Source: Emiliania huxleyi CCMP1516
Taxonomy: Eukaryota > Haptophyta > Isochrysidales > Noelaerhabdaceae
Direction of reading: 5' to 3'
NCBI RefSeq assembly: GCF_000372725.1
Contig: NW_005194754.1
Location: 111,252-175,251 of the forward strand
Length of the DNA stretch: 64,000 nucleotides
Shown here piece by piece: positions 41,455 through 50,408 of this stretch. Positions within the stretch are counted from its first letter, which is position 1; each line of letters starts with the position of its first letter. A program made the position numbers and the translations under genes. Under the pieces are notes generated by a model. The model saw only the letters and a program-made list of their open reading frames with translations. It did not search any database and had not been told where the DNA came from.

Positions 41455-42140
41455 ACTCCAGTGCCGTCCTCCCATCCCTCCCTTGGGTTGTCTGTTTTCT
41501 TTCTTTTGTTTCTTTAGACTGCACTCCAAGTGCTCCAAGTGCGACAAGTATTGGGAGACTGCCGCCCCTGCCATCAGTGTGCCTGTGGTAGAGAGAGACT
41601 GCCAGTGAGAAGCTGGAGGCAGGTCGCTAGACTGAGATGAGACTACCGCCACCCCCCAGTGGAGTTGGGAGTCCACCGAGCACCGCGCTGCGAGCCTGTC
41701 GTGTTCCTTGTCAGGAGCAGAACCCCCTGTGTTCCTGATCGTCCTTCCAAAATCCTGCTCGTGCAGGTGGGGACCCTGTCCTCGTCCCATCCCTCGTTGG
41801 TCTTGGAGCACTTGGAGTGCAGTCATCAACCTCACATCCAGGGCCGGGGAGCTGAGAAGCGCACCCAGCGGGCCGGATGATCGGGATCGGGTTGCGGGCA
41901 AGAGAGCCCTAGCCCTGGGGGGACGGGTGCGCGTTCGCAGGGCCATAACACGGGTCTCCGAGGGTTAGTTCTGCGCTCCGGGTTTCCCCCACAGCGGCGG
42001 AATTTTTGCCTCGCGCTGTGGGTCCCCCTAGCTGCGGAACGCCCCCTCTACTCGGAGCTAAAGAATACTCTCCGAGGGTTGGACCCGCGTACCAGGTTTC
42101 CCCTTAACTGCAAGGACGCCCCCTCTACTCGGAGCTAGTG
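41455..42140. repeat. SINE-like repeat and a diverged tandem duplication
   Basis: 41463-41515 carries CCATCCCTCCCTTGGGTTGT and a TTTCTTT tail. 41555-41815 shares blocks with 26735-27165 (ACTGCCAGTGAGAAGC; CTTGTCAGGAGCAG; GATCGTCCTTCCAAAATCCT). A block TTGGAGCACTTGGAGTGCAG.. with CACATCCAGGGCCGGGGAGC (41803-41850) recurs at 43226-43272. Then TCTCCGAGGGTT..CCCCTCTACTCGGAGCTA appears twice (41956-42062 and 42068-42138). Confidence 0.55.
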
Positions 42141-43400
42141 ATACGGGAATACGTACCCCCCCCCCCCGCAATACCTTACTTGAAATAATACGAGAATACA
42201 GACGCCTATAAAGAAACAGCGAGGTAAAGTTCGGCGGCTATGATAAACCGAAAGTTGTCGTAAAACGCGGGCGAAAGGAAAGCAGAGGGCGGGCGCTTTT
42301 TGCCGCAGCGATGCCCGCAGCCTGTCGAGCAGCTTCCGCGGCGCCCATGCGGACCGCCGCTGCACAGGGATAGGCACCAGAAGATGAGTGGAGTTGATGA
42401 ATTGGGCCGTCGTCCGTGCCTCCCCTCGATTCGTCAGAGTGGGACCTACGCCGCGCCGGGTAAGGGGCGCGCCCGGTCCTCGACGGAGCCGCGCGCCCCA
42501 AACGACCCAGGCGGCGAGTAGTCGTCGTTGAACCTCCGGCATGTACGATGTAGTTGCCCGTGGTTAGCGCCCGTCCGCCCTCCGTCGTCCGTCGCTTCGT
42601 GTGACCAGCGGAGAAAGATGTTTACCTTGCCTTATAATTCGAGGTCGTCGCTCCTCTCTTGCGGCGCAGCGGCCGCAGTGGCAGAGGCGGAGGCGACGGC
42701 GGCGGCGGTGGCGGCGGCGGCGGCGGCGGTGGCGCCGGCGGCTACAGGCCGAGCCGGGGGCGCCGTTGGCGGGGACGGCGGTGAAGGAGGTCGAGGGAGC
42801 GACGGCGGCGGTGGGGTCTCTGTTTTATTTCTTTATCAATTATAGAGAAATCACGACTCTCACAGTGATTTGGGCTCGGCAGCTTGTCAGCCCTCAGCCG
42901 AAGCTGGGGCCGGTCCCGTAGCCGAGAGAGCCCGCGCCGATGAGTTCGACGTCGCGGTCGGGGGGGCCTGCGGAGAGGCCAGCGAGGGGTGGCGATCGCT
43001 GTAGCCTGTACTTCATGGCGCCCTCAAAGTGGGGCTGGCGCTGACTCGCCAGAGGTCGATACTCTGGACGAGACCCATAGGATGCCACGAATGCCTGAAG
43101 GAGAGGGAGGCGAGGCCAGAGGCAGGCTCACGATTTTCTAAAATCTCTCTCAACTATTCTTTCTTTGCGGGCGACAAAGATTGGGGACGTGTCTGTCCTC
43201 GACCAAGCCCTAGCTGGATCGCCGGCTTTGGAGCACTTGGAGTGCAGTTGGCAGCCTCACATCCAGGGCCGGGGAGCTCAGGGGCCCGCCGTTTCTTTCT
43301 TTCTTTCTTAGGCGCGGGCGACGGCTTCCTCTACGGAAGCCGTCGCCCCCACCACAACGAGAAGAATTCCCCCCTTCCCCAAAAGCCCTAAAGTGGGATG
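42141..43400. other. Gene-poor stretch with C run, GGC triplets and a TTTC-tailed repeat
   Basis: A C tract lies at 42155-42168. A GCGGCG triplet-rich block (42660-42800) gives a short Ala/Gly-rich frame from 42619 (MFTLPYNS) to 42843 that may be translated, but has no domain. 43226-43312 repeats the 41803 block and ends in (TTTC)n. No convincing gene is seen. Confidence 0.4.
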
Positions 43401-44118
43401 GACCGGGATGGTGTGCAATGGTGTGCCGGTCTACTACTAGTGTACTTACTAGTGTTTCTCTTGGGAATCCCTGTGTGTGGTGGCGGGCTGGCGGCGTGCC
43501 CTTCTCTCCCATCCCGGCAGCGGCGCTTCCTTCTTTTCGTGTCGTGTCTTCTTTTCGCGTGGTACGGCGCGGTACGTGGACGGTGGTTCACTGGTTTGGT
43601 GCAGGCGGGTGCGGGGTGGGGGGGGGGTGGCGCAGTCCGCAGAGCCACTGCCAGAGGCGGGTGTGGGGACCGCCGGGCCTACGTGTCGGGGTCGGCCGCA
43701 TCGCGCGCTGTCCTTCACTCCGGCTCTTTTCTCTTCCCACATCCCTCGTTTCGTCGTTGTGGGCGGTCGCGTCCGTCCTTTCTCTCTTCTCTCGTATGTG
43801 CTGCTCTACACCACTAAGGTCGCGGTCGACAGGCCCGCGGAGGCCCGGAGCCCCCCCCCCCCCCCTCCTCCGACATTGTGACCAATGCTACCTCTCTCCC
43901 GCCGCCCTCCTGGACACAAACGCTACTGGGAGCCCTCGCCCTGCCCCCCACTCGACCACACACACACACACGCGGGCGCCCCCCTCTCTCTCCTGTAGTT
44001 CTCATACACCCGCGCCGCCTCGGCGCGCGCACCAGCCTCCCCACCCTGCAGCCCGCGCCCCTCTCCGGGGCCGGGGGGTCAGGGCGGGTGTTGGGGCGTG
44101 GGCCGGCGAGCCGGGGGC
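43401..44118. other. 3' flank of the lectin gene, no gene seen
   Basis: GC-rich spacer with a G tract (43616-43627), a C tract (43851-43865) and CA-rich sequence near 43958-43972. Several long open frames overlap in different phases because stop codons are rare; none has a domain. Confidence 0.4.
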
Positions 44119-46153
44119 TCACAGCAGGTGCGACTTCATGATCTTGCGGTACCGGTTGTAGCCCACGCCGCCGAGGGCGACGATGAGCAGCAGCAGAAAG
44201 TAGAAGGAGAGAGTGGACATACCTCCGCCCGACTTGAGCGCCTCCTTGAACTCCGTCTTCATCTGCTTCATCTCGTCGGCCGCGTCCTTCTTGAGCTCCG
44301 AGATGACCTTGGCCGAGGAGGACTCCTTCTCCACCCGCTCCTTGACCTCGCGCAGCTCGTTGGCTTTGTCGTCGACCGTCGTGCGGGCGATGGCCACGCC
44401 CGCCTGGATCGACGCGAGCTGGAACTCCATCTGCTGCTGCAACTTGTCGACCGACGCAGACAGCGCCTTTAGCGAGGCGGTGTGGGCGGCGAGCGCGCGA
44501 GCGTAGTCCCTCTGCACCGCCTCGGCTGGCCGCAAGTCGAGCTCGGACTGCTGCATCGCCGCCAGCGCCTTCTGCTGGTCGAGCCACGCCTGGTGGTCCT
44601 GCGGCGAGGAGGGGAGGGCGGGGCGCGGGTCTCGAGGCGAGGAGGAGGAGGGGGCCGGGTCACCGTCTGCAGCGATGGAGGGGTGTGCGGAGGGGTGTGT
44701 GGAGGGGTGTGTGGAGGGGTGTGTGGAGGGGTGTGTGGAGTGTGTGGAGGGGTGTGTGGAGGGGTGGAAGTGGAGGGGTGGAAGTGCGTGGCGAGGGCCG
44801 AGCCTGGTCCACGTTGTCGACGCCTTCCGTCCCGCGCACGACGAAGTGCATGATGTCGTGGTTGTCGACCAGGTCGCCCGTCGCCGACGAGATAGCAAAG
44901 TAGCCGCTGCTCGGCAGCTCGACGTCCTTGGCCTCGAGGCACTGGTACCACTCTCCGTCGTGTCCGACAGAGGTCTGCTGGAGGCGCAGGTTGAGGCGCC
45001 GCTGCGAAGCCGAGTAGGTGACGTGCACGCGCGTGTGGTTGAGCACCGACACGTCCTGCCGCGCCTCGTTGTACCGAAAGTCGAACGAGCAGCCAGAGTT
45101 GTCGTGCGCGCCGGGCAGGATCTGCTTAGCCTGCACACATGGAGGGGGGGGGCGAGCGCGAGAGGCGGGGAGCGGCGGTCAGAGGCGCAGCTGGCTCGCG
45201 GCCTCGCTCTTTCCCGACCCTCCCCGCTCGCCTTGTCGAGCTTCTTCTCCGCGTCGGGCACGTAGTGTTGCGTGCCGTCGTTGACCATAGCGTAGATGTA
45301 CGGGTGCTTGTGGTGGTGCTGCTGGTCGACCTGAGGGAGGGAGGGGGGAGGGGCGGAGGAGTGGGGCGGCGGACAGCGGCGCGCGGCTGTCCTCGCGGCG
45401 GGCCGCACGTTCTGGAAGGTGTCGAAGAAGATGCCGAGCCCTGGCGCCGAGGTGGGAGGGAGGGTGAGGGCGGAGCGAGGCGGGGAGGGCCGCCGCGGCG
45501 CGAGGGGGAGGTGGCGAGAAGAGCGCCCGTCCAATAGTCCTCCCTGCCAAACACGGGCCCCTCGATCACGTCGTACGCCGTCGTGAACCAGATCGCGAGC
45601 CCGTCCCCGAAGAGGTACTGCCGCCGCACGGGAGGGAGAGCTCAGCGGAAGCCGTGCACGTGAGGCGTGCAGAGGGCGGCAGATCGGAGGGCAAAGTTGG
45701 CGCGGGGTGGGCGAGGGGAGAAGAGGTGTGCGCGGCCGCGATGAAGCCAAGCTGGAGCCGCTCGCCGGCAGCAGGCGGGCGCGAGGCGGCGTGGCAGCGA
45801 GGCGGCAGGGCGGCGCTGCTCTCGCGGCACGCCTGCGACTCGCCCGTCGCGCGCAGCTCCATCGCGAGGCTCCACTCGCCGCCCTCGAAGGAGTTGCGGT
45901 TGGCGATCCACCCCTTCTGCGACTGCTTCTCCGCCGTCAGCCGCACGAACCCCCTGTGCGCCACCGCGGAGCCGCCCAGCTCCCAGTCGGAGATAACGCG
46001 CATGCCCGTGAAGTCGTTTACGGCCTCGAACGGCGCCATAAAAGAGTGCTTCATGATAGGTGCGCCAGGAGCCTGCGCCGCGGCGGCTGCAAAGCAGCCC
46101 GCAGCGAGCACGAGCGGCCGCGTTCGGCTTGTAGAAGCGTGGCTTTGCGGCAT
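44119..46153 (-). CDS. L-type lectin cargo receptor (ERGIC-53/VIP36-like)
   Basis: Type I membrane protein expected to carry glycoproteins between ER and Golgi. The first exon has a signal peptide (LVLAAGCFAAAAAQ) and the lectin start HSFMAPFEAV..WELGGSAVAHRGFVRLTA. Later exons give GDGLAIWFTTAYDVIEGPVF (family signature), LGIFFDTFQN, HPYIYAMVNDG, GCSFDFRYNEARQDVSVLNH and TGDLVDNHDIMHF. The lumenal stalk is a coiled coil (LDKLQQQMEFQLASIQAG, ELREVKERVEKESS), then one membrane helix (FYFLLLLIVALGGVGY) and a short cytosolic tail NRYRKIMKSHLL. The tail ends in LL rather than KKFF. Introns are C-rich on the sense strand; one (about 44600-44815) contains a 12-bp minisatellite. Exon edges are approximate. 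Confidence 0.83.
44672..44780. repeat. Intronic minisatellite (GTGTGGAGGG-type unit)
   Basis: About eight copies of TGTGGAGGGGTG in an intron of the lectin gene. On the sense strand it is CACCCCTCCACA. Confidence 0.8.
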
Positions 46154-47282
46154 GTCGCGGCGGCGCTGCTGCGCTGTGATGTGTCAGAGGAAGTTCACTT
46201 TTCTTTCTCCCAGTTGGGGGGGTGCCCGGCCTGCTCTGGAGGCGGTGGCTGGAGGCTGTGGTGGACTTTGAGTTTATTTAGGGGTCGAGGACGCGGGCCG
46301 CCGGCGAGCTGCTGCCGCGCATGCTGCGCTGTGGGCTTCGCCATCGTGTCCTGAGTACGTCGCCGACGCCACCTGCCGCTCGCCGCTGCCTTGGACTTCC
46401 CTGCCATCAGGCAAACACACAGACACACACACACAAACACACACACGTTATTAATCGGGTAATAATTATTAAATATTAATCCTCGGGCGGGGGAGCGGCG
46501 CGGCGGCGGGCAGCGCGAGGCGGCGGCGCGGCGAGGCAGCGGGCGGCGCAGGGCGGGGCGGCGTGGCGCCGGGTGGGGTAATTAATGAATTGTTAATTAA
46601 TTATTACTTAATAATCATCGGGCTGCGGCGCGGCGCGGCGGCGGGCGGCGCGGAGCGGGGCGGCGCGGCCATCAGCAGACGCCCGGGCCTTTGGTCGCTG
46701 GAGCTCGGCAATGGTCGCGCCGCCCTCGACTCAAGGGGCTGCCTTCCACGCGTCGCTGCTCAGGCCGGGGGAGGGCGGGAGACCTCCCGTTCCTCGCGGA
46801 ACGGGAGCAGGCCCCTCCTTGCCCGGTCTGCGAAGCAGGGCGGTGGTCGTGCCATCTCCGCTTCACAACGAGCACGCCGCAACCGTCGCCGGCGCGCGAC
46901 ACGTTCCCGTCAGCAGGACTGTCCTGGTCGAGAGTGTGTGCCGCCAAGGCGGGACCACTCAGGGACAGTGCCGACGGGACGCGGCTCGAAGGGCGTGGCT
47001 CCGCAGCGCGGCTGGCACTCGTCGCAGAGGCCTCACCTTCGAAAAGTCGGGCATGGCTCCACCCGCAACTTTGTCGCTAACACGCGCGCACCGCCGAGCC
47101 TGCGGCGGGCGCGCTGCGGCCGCACGTCTACTTCGTCATAGTGCCACGACGTGCGGCCTAGATTTAGCCCACGCGCCTCTGCTCGCAAACACTCACCCAT
47201 TTGATTGTCGCTGTCCGTGAGTGCGAGATAGGGCTAGCCGCAGGCAGCTAGCCCATGAGGAGGGCGTCCATAGACACCTCAC
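46154..47282. other. Intergenic region with AT-rich islands
   Basis: A CA microsatellite lies at 46412-46445. TAATAATTATTAAATATTAA (46460-46479) and ATTGTTAATTAATTATTACT (46589-46608) are AT islands inside ~75% GC sequence, separated by GGCGGCG-rich DNA. They could be matrix-attachment or replication-related sequences, but nothing proves it. No gene is seen. Confidence 0.4.
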
Positions 47283-47640
47283 TAGACCCCACATACGGTC
47301 TCGTCCGTGCCTTGCGGCCGGCGAGATTGCTAGAGGTGGAGCATGCTGCTCTAGCCTGACATGTCACTTCCTGTCGTCTGTTGTTTGTTGTGCTCTTGTT
47401 TGTTTCTCTTGGCACCTTGGAGTGCTGGGGGGGGCGACAGGGAGGATATGGCCTTGAGTTATGTGTACGCCAACTCAGGGTGTGTGGCAGCCAGCTGGCT
47501 GTGTGTCTTGTGAGCCTTTTGTGTCTGTGTGTCGCTCGTGCGTGTCGTCATCATCTGTCCAGCGTCCACCCATACCGCGTTGGTGTCCAGTCCGAGCCTG
47601 GCTGTTCTTCACCTTTCTACCTACCTACCTACTGCTCTGC
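47283..47640 (+). repeat. (CTAC)n-tailed SINE-like element, uninterrupted copy
   Basis: A ~355-bp body runs from CACATACGGTCTCGTCCGTG through ATGTCACTTCCTGTCGTCTG to the tail CTACCTACCTACCTAC. The second copy is split between 58085-58176 and 60268-60545 by a transposon. This copy provides the empty-site sequence, with TCACTTCCTG once at 47364-47373. No ORF is conserved. Confidence 0.72.
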
Positions 47641-48074
47641 GGACGGGCCCCTCCACCCTTCACGTACGGATCATGTAGTCCCCACACTCGCTGTCGTGGG
47701 ATCGCTTGTCGTCCGTGAGAGAGTGCGTTGTGTTCTTGTTTCGTAATCGCTTTCTCTTTTCTTGTGCGAGATTCTTTTGTGGTTGGTGTCCAGTCAGGGA
47801 GCTGGGGAGCCTCTCTGGGAGTGGGACTGTTCTTCACTTCTGATCCGATCATACCGATGTGCATGGAAGGACATGCGTCATGCCACAGGCACAGCAACCA
47901 GGACCAGAGCAAGAAAATGGCCTTCAGACACGAGTACTTGCCCGTCCTTGTGACGTAGTCTGTACGCTCTCTCTTCTTCCCGTCCCTTCGCTTCGTCTCC
48001 TCCGGGCCGCTCCGCTCGCGCTCGCTCGCGCCTCCCGCGAGGGCTCGCCTTTGTTTGTGTCCGGCGGCCCTCCC
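47641..48074. other. 3' flank of CDC20, no gene seen
   Basis: Spacer between the SINE-like repeat and the CDC20 stop codon. Contains T-rich patches (47720-47765) and short frames without domains. Confidence 0.35.
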
Positions 48075-49379
48075 TCAGCGGATCCGGCTGAGCTCAAGGC
48101 CGGGGCAGCGCGCCGAGAGGGCCTCGGGCAGCGGCGGGCTCGCTTGCCCGCCCGCCCCTCCGATGCTCGAGATCTTCCAGAAGCGCAGCGTCTCGTCCGA
48201 GCCGGCGGAGAGGGCGGTCCCTCCGTCTGGGCTCACAGCGAGGTGTAGCACGCGGCCGCGGTGGCCGGTCAGCTGGGCGACGGGGAGCAGGTTGGGGCGC
48301 CACAGCCGGACCGAGTTGGAGGTCGAGTTCATGGACGAGAAGCCGTGGCTCGTCACCAGCTCGCGCCGCGCCACCGACCAGCGCACGCCCGACACCTGCG
48401 AGCCGGTCGCCACGCTTTGCAGCTCTCGCTCCGCGGCGGCGCCCGTGTCCCAGATGCGGATAGAGCCGTCGGTGGTGCCGCCGCCCGTCGCGAGGCAGTG
48501 CCTCCGCCACGGGCAAAAGTCCAGCGCCTTGACGGCCGCCGAGTGCGCCGTCAGCTCCAGCCTGGCCGCGCGGGGCGAGCGCACGTCGCAGACCCGGACG
48601 GTGTGGTCGTTGCTGCCCGAGGCGAGCTGCGCGACGCCGTCCGGAGCAAAGCGGAGGCCACACACCTCGCCGCGGTGGGCGGGAAGCGTGCAGGCGGCGC
48701 CGCCGCGCCGCCGCACGTCAAAGATGGCCACGGCACCGCCAGCGAACCCGGCCGCCAGCTCGTGAGGCCCGCCCCACGACAGCGAGGAGGCACGGCCCTC
48801 GCCGCCGCCGCCGAGCGAGGAGATGTGCGCCGTCGTCTCTTGCGCGTCGACCAGCTCGACCTTCCCGCCGCTCGAGCCGACGGCGAGCCGGACGCCGTCG
48901 CGCCGGAAGCCGACGGACGTGACGTAGCCTCCCTCGTCCCCTCCCGCCGCCTGAGCCACGGGCTGCACCAGGCCGGTGCGCGGGTGGTAGAGGTAGCAGA
49001 CGCCCTCGAGGCCGACCGCCACGATGTTGGTGGCCGCCCAGTCGACGACATTGAGGTAAAAGTTGTCGCGCAGCCCGGGCCCGTCGAGGATCAGCGTGGG
49101 CGAGGACGGGATGTGCCGCCGCCGCACGTCAGGCCGCTTCCGCTTGTTTGCCCGGAGGCACTGCTGGAGCGACGGCTCGGGCGTTTCGTCCGACGGGCGG
49201 CGCTGGCTCAGGCGCAGCACGCGCGTGGTCGCGGGCGATCCCGCAAACAGCCGGCGCGCGAGCGCGTCCTGGTACTCGGCCTCGGCGGGAGAGGTCGGCC
49301 GCGCATCGTCCCCGTCCAACACGAGATGCGCGCGACCGAGGTCGACGGCACCGCGGTGCGGGATGTAGCGGCAGCTCAT
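48075..49379 (-). CDS. CDC20: CDC20-type activator of the anaphase-promoting complex
   Basis: WD40 co-activator that brings substrates to APC/C in mitosis. Intronless, 434 residues. The C-box is CRYIPHR at residues 3-9, right at the N-terminus, so the usual ~70-150-residue head is nearly absent. AHLVLDGDD..SPAEAEYQDALARRLF and RVLRLSQRRP follow the Cdc20 rather than Cdh1 pattern. The propeller opens with PSSPTLILDGPGLRDNFYLN, then VVDWAATNIVAVGLE; blades end with SIRIWDTG, SVRLWRPN and TLRFWKIS. The last residues are SRIR: the C-terminal Ile-Arg tail that docks on APC/C is present. It starts 320 bp from a divergent small gene. Nothing is broken, but a start upstream of 49379 with a longer head cannot be excluded. 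Confidence 0.88.
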   Translation of the reverse strand: MSCRYIPHRGAVDLGRAHLVLDGDDARPTSPAEAEYQDALARRLFAGSPATTRVLRLSQRRPSDETPEPSLQQCLRANKRKRPDVRRRHIPSSPTLILDGPGLRDNFYLNVVDWAATNIVAVGLEGVCYLYHPRTGLVQPVAQAAGGDEGGYVTSVGFRRDGVRLAVGSSGGKVELVDAQETTAHISSLGGGGEGRASSLSWGGPHELAAGFAGGAVAIFDVRRRGGAACTLPAHRGEVCGLRFAPDGVAQLASGSNDHTVRVCDVRSPRAARLELTAHSAAVKALDFCPWRRHCLATGGGTTDGSIRIWDTGAAAERELQSVATGSQVSGVRWSVARRELVTSHGFSSMNSTSNSVRLWRPNLLPVAQLTGHRGRVLHLAVSPDGGTALSAGSDETLRFWKISSIGGAGGQASPPLPEALSARCPGLELSRIR

Positions 49380-49700
49380 GTTGACCTCGGTTAGGTCGTT
49401 GTGTCCTTGTGTCCGAGCCGCGATAGCGGCAGGGCGCGAGTTTGCCCGGAATTGTTTTTTCGGGCAGTTTTATACCCCCCTGGAGTAGTGCCGTAGGATA
49501 CTCGGGATTCGTGGCAGCCCATTTTATTATTTTGTGTTTCTGTCTGTCGCTCCACAGCCTGCCGTCATTCTGTCCCGCGTGCCCGAAGGCAGAGTTTTTC
49601 TTCTTTTTTCTTTTCGCGTTTTGTTCTTCCAGAGGTCGACAAAGACTTTTTTTGGCAGTGTGCCGCTCGCGTTGATAGGCGTGACCGAGCAGAGAGCTAA

Positions 49701-49979
49701 ATGACAGTGCGCCGTCCCGCCGCGGCGGCGGCGTCCAGCCGCGCGTGGTGGGCGTCGCTTGCGGCGTGGGCTGTCCTCCTGTGTGTGTACGTGGCTGCGT
49801 TCCTCCACGGGAGCGAGTTTGCGAGCACCAAGCGCGACGCCACCTTCTTCGGCTGCGCGATTGGTGCGTCTGCTTTCTTCGCCTATCTGGCAGTGGAGGC
49901 CGAGGAGGACGAGGGCGACGGCGACGCGGAGGACAGCGATAGCGACGGGGAGACAGAACCGAAGCCAAAGGCGGAATGA
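49701..49979 (+). CDS. Small two-helix membrane protein, unknown
   Basis: 92 residues with two hydrophobic segments (AWWASLAAWAVLLCVYVAAF; FFGCAIGASAFFAYLAVEA) and a highly acidic C-terminus (EAEEDEGDGDAEDSDSDGE). The start MTVRRPAAAAASS gives a short basic N-terminus. Hairpin topology with both ends cytosolic fits the charges. No family is recognised. Confidence 0.55.
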   Translation: MTVRRPAAAAASSRAWWASLAAWAVLLCVYVAAFLHGSEFASTKRDATFFGCAIGASAFFAYLAVEAEEDEGDGDAEDSDSDGETEPKPKAE

Positions 49980-50408
49980 GACACGCATGATGGGGTTACT
50001 AGAGGCAGCAGCCACACACGGCCAGGTACGTTTTGAGAGCCTGTACGCATTTACGTATACACAACATCAGCAAAATCGGGAGAGATCGGTGGTCGGTGCG
50101 CCGACACGGAGATCGGAGACAGATCGGACTCCCGGCAGAGACCGCGGGGCAAGTTGAAGCCCGCCCCCGCGCCGCGCTGCTACCGCTAGAGAGCCGCACA
50201 CACGACGCACGATGTCTCACACTCTCTCTTGCGGCGTCCGATTCGGCGCACAGCCCATGCAAATCGCGCGACAGTACGGCTTCGCAAGTGGCCCGGCGGA
50301 GCTAGGCCGGGCCACCCCTGGTACCCGGGCCGCGTCTCTCGCCGTGGGAGGCGACGCACGGAGACGCGCTTGCCCCTCGCGCCTCCCGCCGCCGAGGCGG
50401 CGCGGGCC
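49980..50408. other. Gap between the small membrane gene and the agenet gene
   Basis: Two convergent 3' flanks. No domain-bearing frame is seen. Confidence 0.4.

Noticed and set aside
42619..42845. Ala/Gly-rich small protein in the GGC-repeat block
   Set aside because: The frame is made mostly by GCG/GGC triplets, and other phases are equally open. There is no supporting feature beyond an ATG.
46452..46610. Replication origin at the AT islands
   Set aside because: Only base composition supports it. No conserved origin sequence is known for such genomes, and no flanking structure was found.
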